From Eucommia ulmoides (taxonomy: Eukaryota > Streptophyta > Magnoliopsida > Garryales > Eucommiaceae), in contig CM028328.1 of NCBI GenBank assembly GCA_016647705.1, positions 11,960,614-12,024,613 of the forward strand: a DNA stretch of 64,000 nt, in the 5' to 3' direction. The position numbers were made by a program, and so were the translations under genes. The stretch's first letter is position 1; the number at the start of each line of letters is the position of its first letter. Shown piece after piece: positions 60,701-64,000 of the stretch. The notes beneath the pieces are model-generated. The model saw nothing but the letters and a program-made list of their open reading frames with translations. It was not told the origin of the DNA and searched no databases.

Positions 60701-61253
60701 AATAATTTGGCAAGAAGACAGTACACTTATCTCAATATCTGTTTTGGAAAACTGATATTGACCACACTCTATCTGGATACCGGTGCCTGCGAACCTAATA
60801 GTGACAGAGCCTATATTAATATTTTATGTAAAATCACCTAATCATGTAATGCAAGCCCTAAGTTCTGCATTTTTTCATTCCCCATATTTTATTTATGAAA
60901 ATTGTTATTATTCTAATAATTTCATTTTGTTAATTATTGCATAAAAATCTTGTAATATGAACGATCCCAAATTTATTATTTCGGTTACAAAATTTTTTAT
61001 GCTAGAATTGAATTTAACAAAACTATGATATCCATTCCGAATTGTTCATGGGCCGCGAGATGGATTTGAATTCAGTTCTTGGTTCTGCTCCAGACCTGAT
61101 GGCCGGCTCCCTCTCTCTCTCTACTGTTGCCGACCACCAGTGGCCTCCCACTCCTCGTCGATTCTCACCGTTAGCCCTGCACCACCCACAACACCGATCA
61201 ACCACCACCACCGGCCACCTCACAAGCTAACACCCACACCCACAAAATCACCG

Positions 61254-61316
<63 letters not shown>

Positions 61317-62301
61317 CGACACACACACTCTCATGCACACAACTACATATGCATGCCCATAATGCCGCCGACACACTATGGGACCGACGACCCCTGCCGA
61401 TGGCGACATACACATATAGCGGCACACCGTAGCTGCACCCAACTCGCACCACCGCCATCACTATTGATCAACGGACTTCTCTCTCTTTCCGTCTCTATTT
61501 TTGTTGGGTTCTCGCCAACACAACACACACACATACACAAACTTACTACCGAACGGTCATACACTCCCACGTCTGAACACCGCAACCCCCATGCGCCGGT
61601 GACGACAGAACAACACCGACCGAAGGGACACCCACCACCTTCGCTGACGACACCCTTTCTCTCACATTACTCTCACTCACTACCGGCCAAACTAACCGAC
61701 GACGACACACATACTAACTGAAAAATCAGAACACATACAAACCCACACGATTCGATCAAACCCACATACTGTAGAAAAAAAAAAAACCCAGAGCACATAC
61801 CCACATTGCCGAATATTTACCGACCAAACTCGCAACACTCATGCATGCACACACCCACCAAAATAATTAGAGAAATTACACATAAATACTCACCAGCCCG
61901 ACGATCGCCGATGATTGGATAGTGATCAGCAACTCCCATTTACCGACGATGCTAAGAACGCACATTGCCACGCCGTCGACGAACCACCCCACCGGCCGAA
62001 CCACTCTCGCTCTCTCCTGGAGCTAATGAGGATATCCACACGATCACGCACACACATAACAGCCATGACCACACTACCAGAGGAACGCCGATTCAAGAAA
62101 AATCCGACAACCCCCCACTCCGATCCTCTCTCTTTCTCTAGAATTTATCTGATTTTCAAATTTGATTTAGGATTTTCATTATGTCTACTGCATGAGAGAG
62201 TATTTATTATATGAAACTAGTGGGTAGATTTGATCTCCTCATGCCATGTCGCCTGTTCTCTCTCTCCTTGCCGGCCGGTGATCAATTGTTACACACACAA
62301 C

Positions 62302-62353
<52 letters not shown>

Positions 62354-62651
62354 ATGTTTAAATTTTTTTTATTTAAATTGCATTTTTCTCCCCCAATTTC
62401 TTTTAAGATCTTAATTTCAATAAATTTCAACTTTTAAAAGTTTCAAAAATTATAATTTCACCCTTAATATTTTCACTTTTTGATTTTAATTGTCAATTTA
62501 AATCTCAAGTTTAAAATTTAATGTTTCTAAATTTTCAATTTGACCCCCAACTTTTGATTTGGATTTTAATCAATAAAATTTTACCCTAAAATTTTCTAAT
62601 GCTCTAAAATATAACTATTTATGACGTACGTTCTACGATTTAGGTTTTACA
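59646..62651 (-). mobile_element. 3.0 kb solo LTR of a Del/Tekay-like gypsy element
   Basis: On the minus strand it runs from TGTAAAACCTAAATCG to GGGGTATGACA. It is flanked by gacgc (59641-59645) and gatgc (62652-62656), a 5 bp duplication with one transition, and no internal sequence adjoins. It contains (AT)n at about 60112-60139 and 60668-60697, (AC)n at 61255-61312, (TA)n at 62307-62344 and a 24 bp tandem (cactccgccgaagcggataa) repeated about four times at 60425-60535. Its frames (for example 61140-61721) are repeat-driven artefacts. Confidence 0.8.
61255..61312. repeat. (AC)n microsatellite
   Basis: About 28 CA units within the solo LTR. Confidence 0.97.
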
Positions 62652-63640
62652 GATGCACTCACTTGTCAAAAGAAACGGAAATGTAAACAATATTTACATA
62701 TGTGTTTTTTTTAAACGACCACACCCCCAAACTTATTCGATTATTAGAATTTCACCGGTGTGGTTAAAACGAAAGAAAAATGACAAGTGAGTACTCGAAT
62801 ACTGAACCAATTAAAAGTTCACCTTAAACTCAACCGTTCACTTCAAATAGCATTTGCAACTGCTAGCTTGATTCACTCAAATTGTGCCTTCGGCTCGGTG
62901 ACATAGGTTTGGAAAATCTTCAATCGGCCAGGGTATTAGTTAAGTGTTCATAATTGAAACGGTTTTTAGGCTTCGATAGGGTAATGAGGGATAAACATTT
63001 AACTAGGTAAGCTTCAAAAGCTCAAGCGATAAAAACGAATGCCTAAATCATATCTCTTGAACTACCTCACCTAGGCTTTCATCTCGAATTTTCCCCAAAT
63101 CAAGTTCTAAAATCCTTATTGTCATGAATTTGGTTGACAGATAATCATTTCAAATCAAATAGACAGTTATCTATTGAGTTTATGTGCTCGTGCATTTAGG
63201 ATCTACAATAACTTTTACTAAAACGATACGTTAAGCACACAGACACACATGAATGAGCTTTAAGCTTGACCTCAATAAACAATCAGGGGACAGACTCATA
63301 ATTGGGTAATTACCTAGATGAAGTCAAAACTCAGCACAAAACAACTAAACTAAACAAACTAATCCTAAACAAACATGCTTACAATAAAAACAAAATAACA
63401 TAAACTAACAATACTAACACATACTAAACATACTACACATCACCATCGAACTTAAAATGGGCAATGTCCACAACAACCCATCAACGATCCTAATGAAAGT
63501 ATAAAGCATTATAATGAAGACGGGGGTTTAGAACACGTACCTTGGAAGCGAGAGAATCTCGCCTCTGAATCAAGTCGGCGGAGATGGATCTAATTTATTT
63601 TTGACTTGGGTTGCCTTTCAAGAAGCACTTGATTTATGGT
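62652..63640 (-). other. Non-coding 3' region of the Tat/Athila-like element
   Basis: Homologous in inverted order to 47870-48770. No coding frame. Carries gggttgcctttcaagaagc (63609-63627), the conserved wording just after the last ORF in this element group. Confidence 0.65.
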
Positions 63641-63642
63641 TG

Positions 63643-63999
63643 TCAACTTGACACGCCGAAGTGCTCATCAAAGAGTGGCTTCCGCCCATAGTACATGTTA
63701 AACAACACCACGTACGGGTCTTGGTTAAATACGCCGTCAAGACTGGCGAGATAAGGCTCTGATCGGCTCGATCTTTCAATAAGATGCTCCATCGGCTCAT
63801 GTACTTGGTGGGCATGAAAAGACATTGCTACTGGCGGCAAATGGTAAGTGAGCCATATCGAATCGTCATAAATATGAGCGTCTGAGATCAGTGGTGGAAT
63901 TACTATTTGGATTTCCAAGGGTAAAGAATCAAAATCGTTGTTCCAGTCTTGGGTTCCCATTTCATTCAGATAATCAAAGTTGAATTCTCCCAAGCTCCT
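63643..63999 (-). CDS. Element-borne ORF of unknown function, partial
   Basis: Open from the right edge of the window to a stop at 63643, at least 119 codons without interruption, so the start lies outside. Residues include FDYLNEMGTQDWNNDF, IPPLISDAHIYDDSIWL, EPMEHLIERSSRSEPYL and ASLDGVFNQDPYVVLF, ending FDEHFGVSS. It sits immediately before the conserved 3' region, where Athila/Tat-type elements carry extra 3' ORFs or the end of pol. The plus-strand sister at 47690-47890 keeps a similar C-terminus. I cannot assign a domain. Confidence 0.5.
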   Translation of the reverse strand, partial: RSLGEFNFDYLNEMGTQDWNNDFDSLPLEIQIVIPPLISDAHIYDDSIWLTYHLPPVAMSFHAHQVHEPMEHLIERSSRSEPYLASLDGVFNQDPYVVLFNMYYGRKPLFDEHFGVSS

Positions 64000-64000
64000 T

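Larger units (their letters stand above)
57681..64000 (-). mobile_element. Tat/Athila-like Ty3/gypsy element, 3' part, with a nested solo LTR
   Basis: Minus strand: 3' LTR 57681-59049, polypurine tract, non-coding 3' region 59065-59645 and 62652-63640, and an ORF from 63643 to the right edge. Wording of the 3' region matches the plus-strand element at 45791-49155 (for example cgagtactcacttgtcattttt and ggcttcgatagggtaa). The 5' part is beyond the window. It interrupts the copia integrase at 57680. Confidence 0.8.

Noticed and set aside
61140..61721. 193-codon plus-strand ORF rich in His/Thr/Pro
   Set aside because: It spans the (AC)n microsatellite inside a solo LTR; the residues follow from the repeat.

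Overview
The window looks like nuclear DNA of a flowering plant, most likely a eudicot. It is AT-rich, has two spliced genes of land-plant type (an LHCII chlorophyll a/b-binding protein and a small SAM-domain protein), and is otherwise filled with nested, decayed transposable elements: Ty3/gypsy, Ty1/copia, MULE, hAT, MITE and a Helitron-type end. I saw no bacterial genes, no CRISPR array and no rRNA or tRNA gene. Genus and species cannot be told from the sequence.

Layout. 1-5.2 kb: minus-strand Ty3/gypsy element of Del/Tekay type (broken gag-pol, tRNA-Met type PBS, 2.0 kb 5' LTR). 5.2-9.6 kb: a possible LTR fragment, a GC-rich unique-looking island with a hairpin, and MITE-like inverted repeats. 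9.6-11.9 kb: solo LTR of a copia family with a near-perfect target-site duplication (TSD). 12-15.6 kb: AT-rich DNA with a diverged tandem duplication and a G-rich tract. 15.6-18.6 kb: two adjacent long foldbacks, the first a MULE-like element with a perfect 10 bp TSD. 19.9-22.4 kb: unrecognised gene remnants facing away from each other. 24-26 kb: Helitron-type 3' end, possible LINE tail and a PPR gene scrap. 26.3-35.4 kb: full-length Reina-type chromovirus (minus) with a perfect 5 bp TSD; it carries a MULE-type insertion and a small plus-strand LTR retrotransposon that has captured a DNA gyrase B exon fragment.

35.6-42.7 kb is the genic island. The LHCB2-type gene (two exons, intact, minus) and a three-exon SAM-domain gene (intact, minus) are head-to-tail; the large first intron of the SAM gene holds an antisense hAT transposase relic.

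43-64 kb is again nested repeats. A copia-family LTR (45.2-53.0 kb) is split by an internally deleted Tat/Athila-like element and by an inverted LTR of its own family. A second copia copy (LTR plus gag-pol, 53.1-57.7 kb) follows and is cut by a minus-strand Tat/Athila-like element, which is itself cut by a 3.0 kb solo LTR.

The only genes likely to be working are the LHCII gene (photosystem II light harvesting in the thylakoid) and the SAM-domain gene (probable protein-interaction adaptor). Everything else coding is broken transposon or captured-gene material. The most unusual items are the GYRB-carrying retrotransposon, the palindromic MULE, the dense W-box arrays shared by all four copia LTR copies, and five TSD pairs that differ only by transitions.
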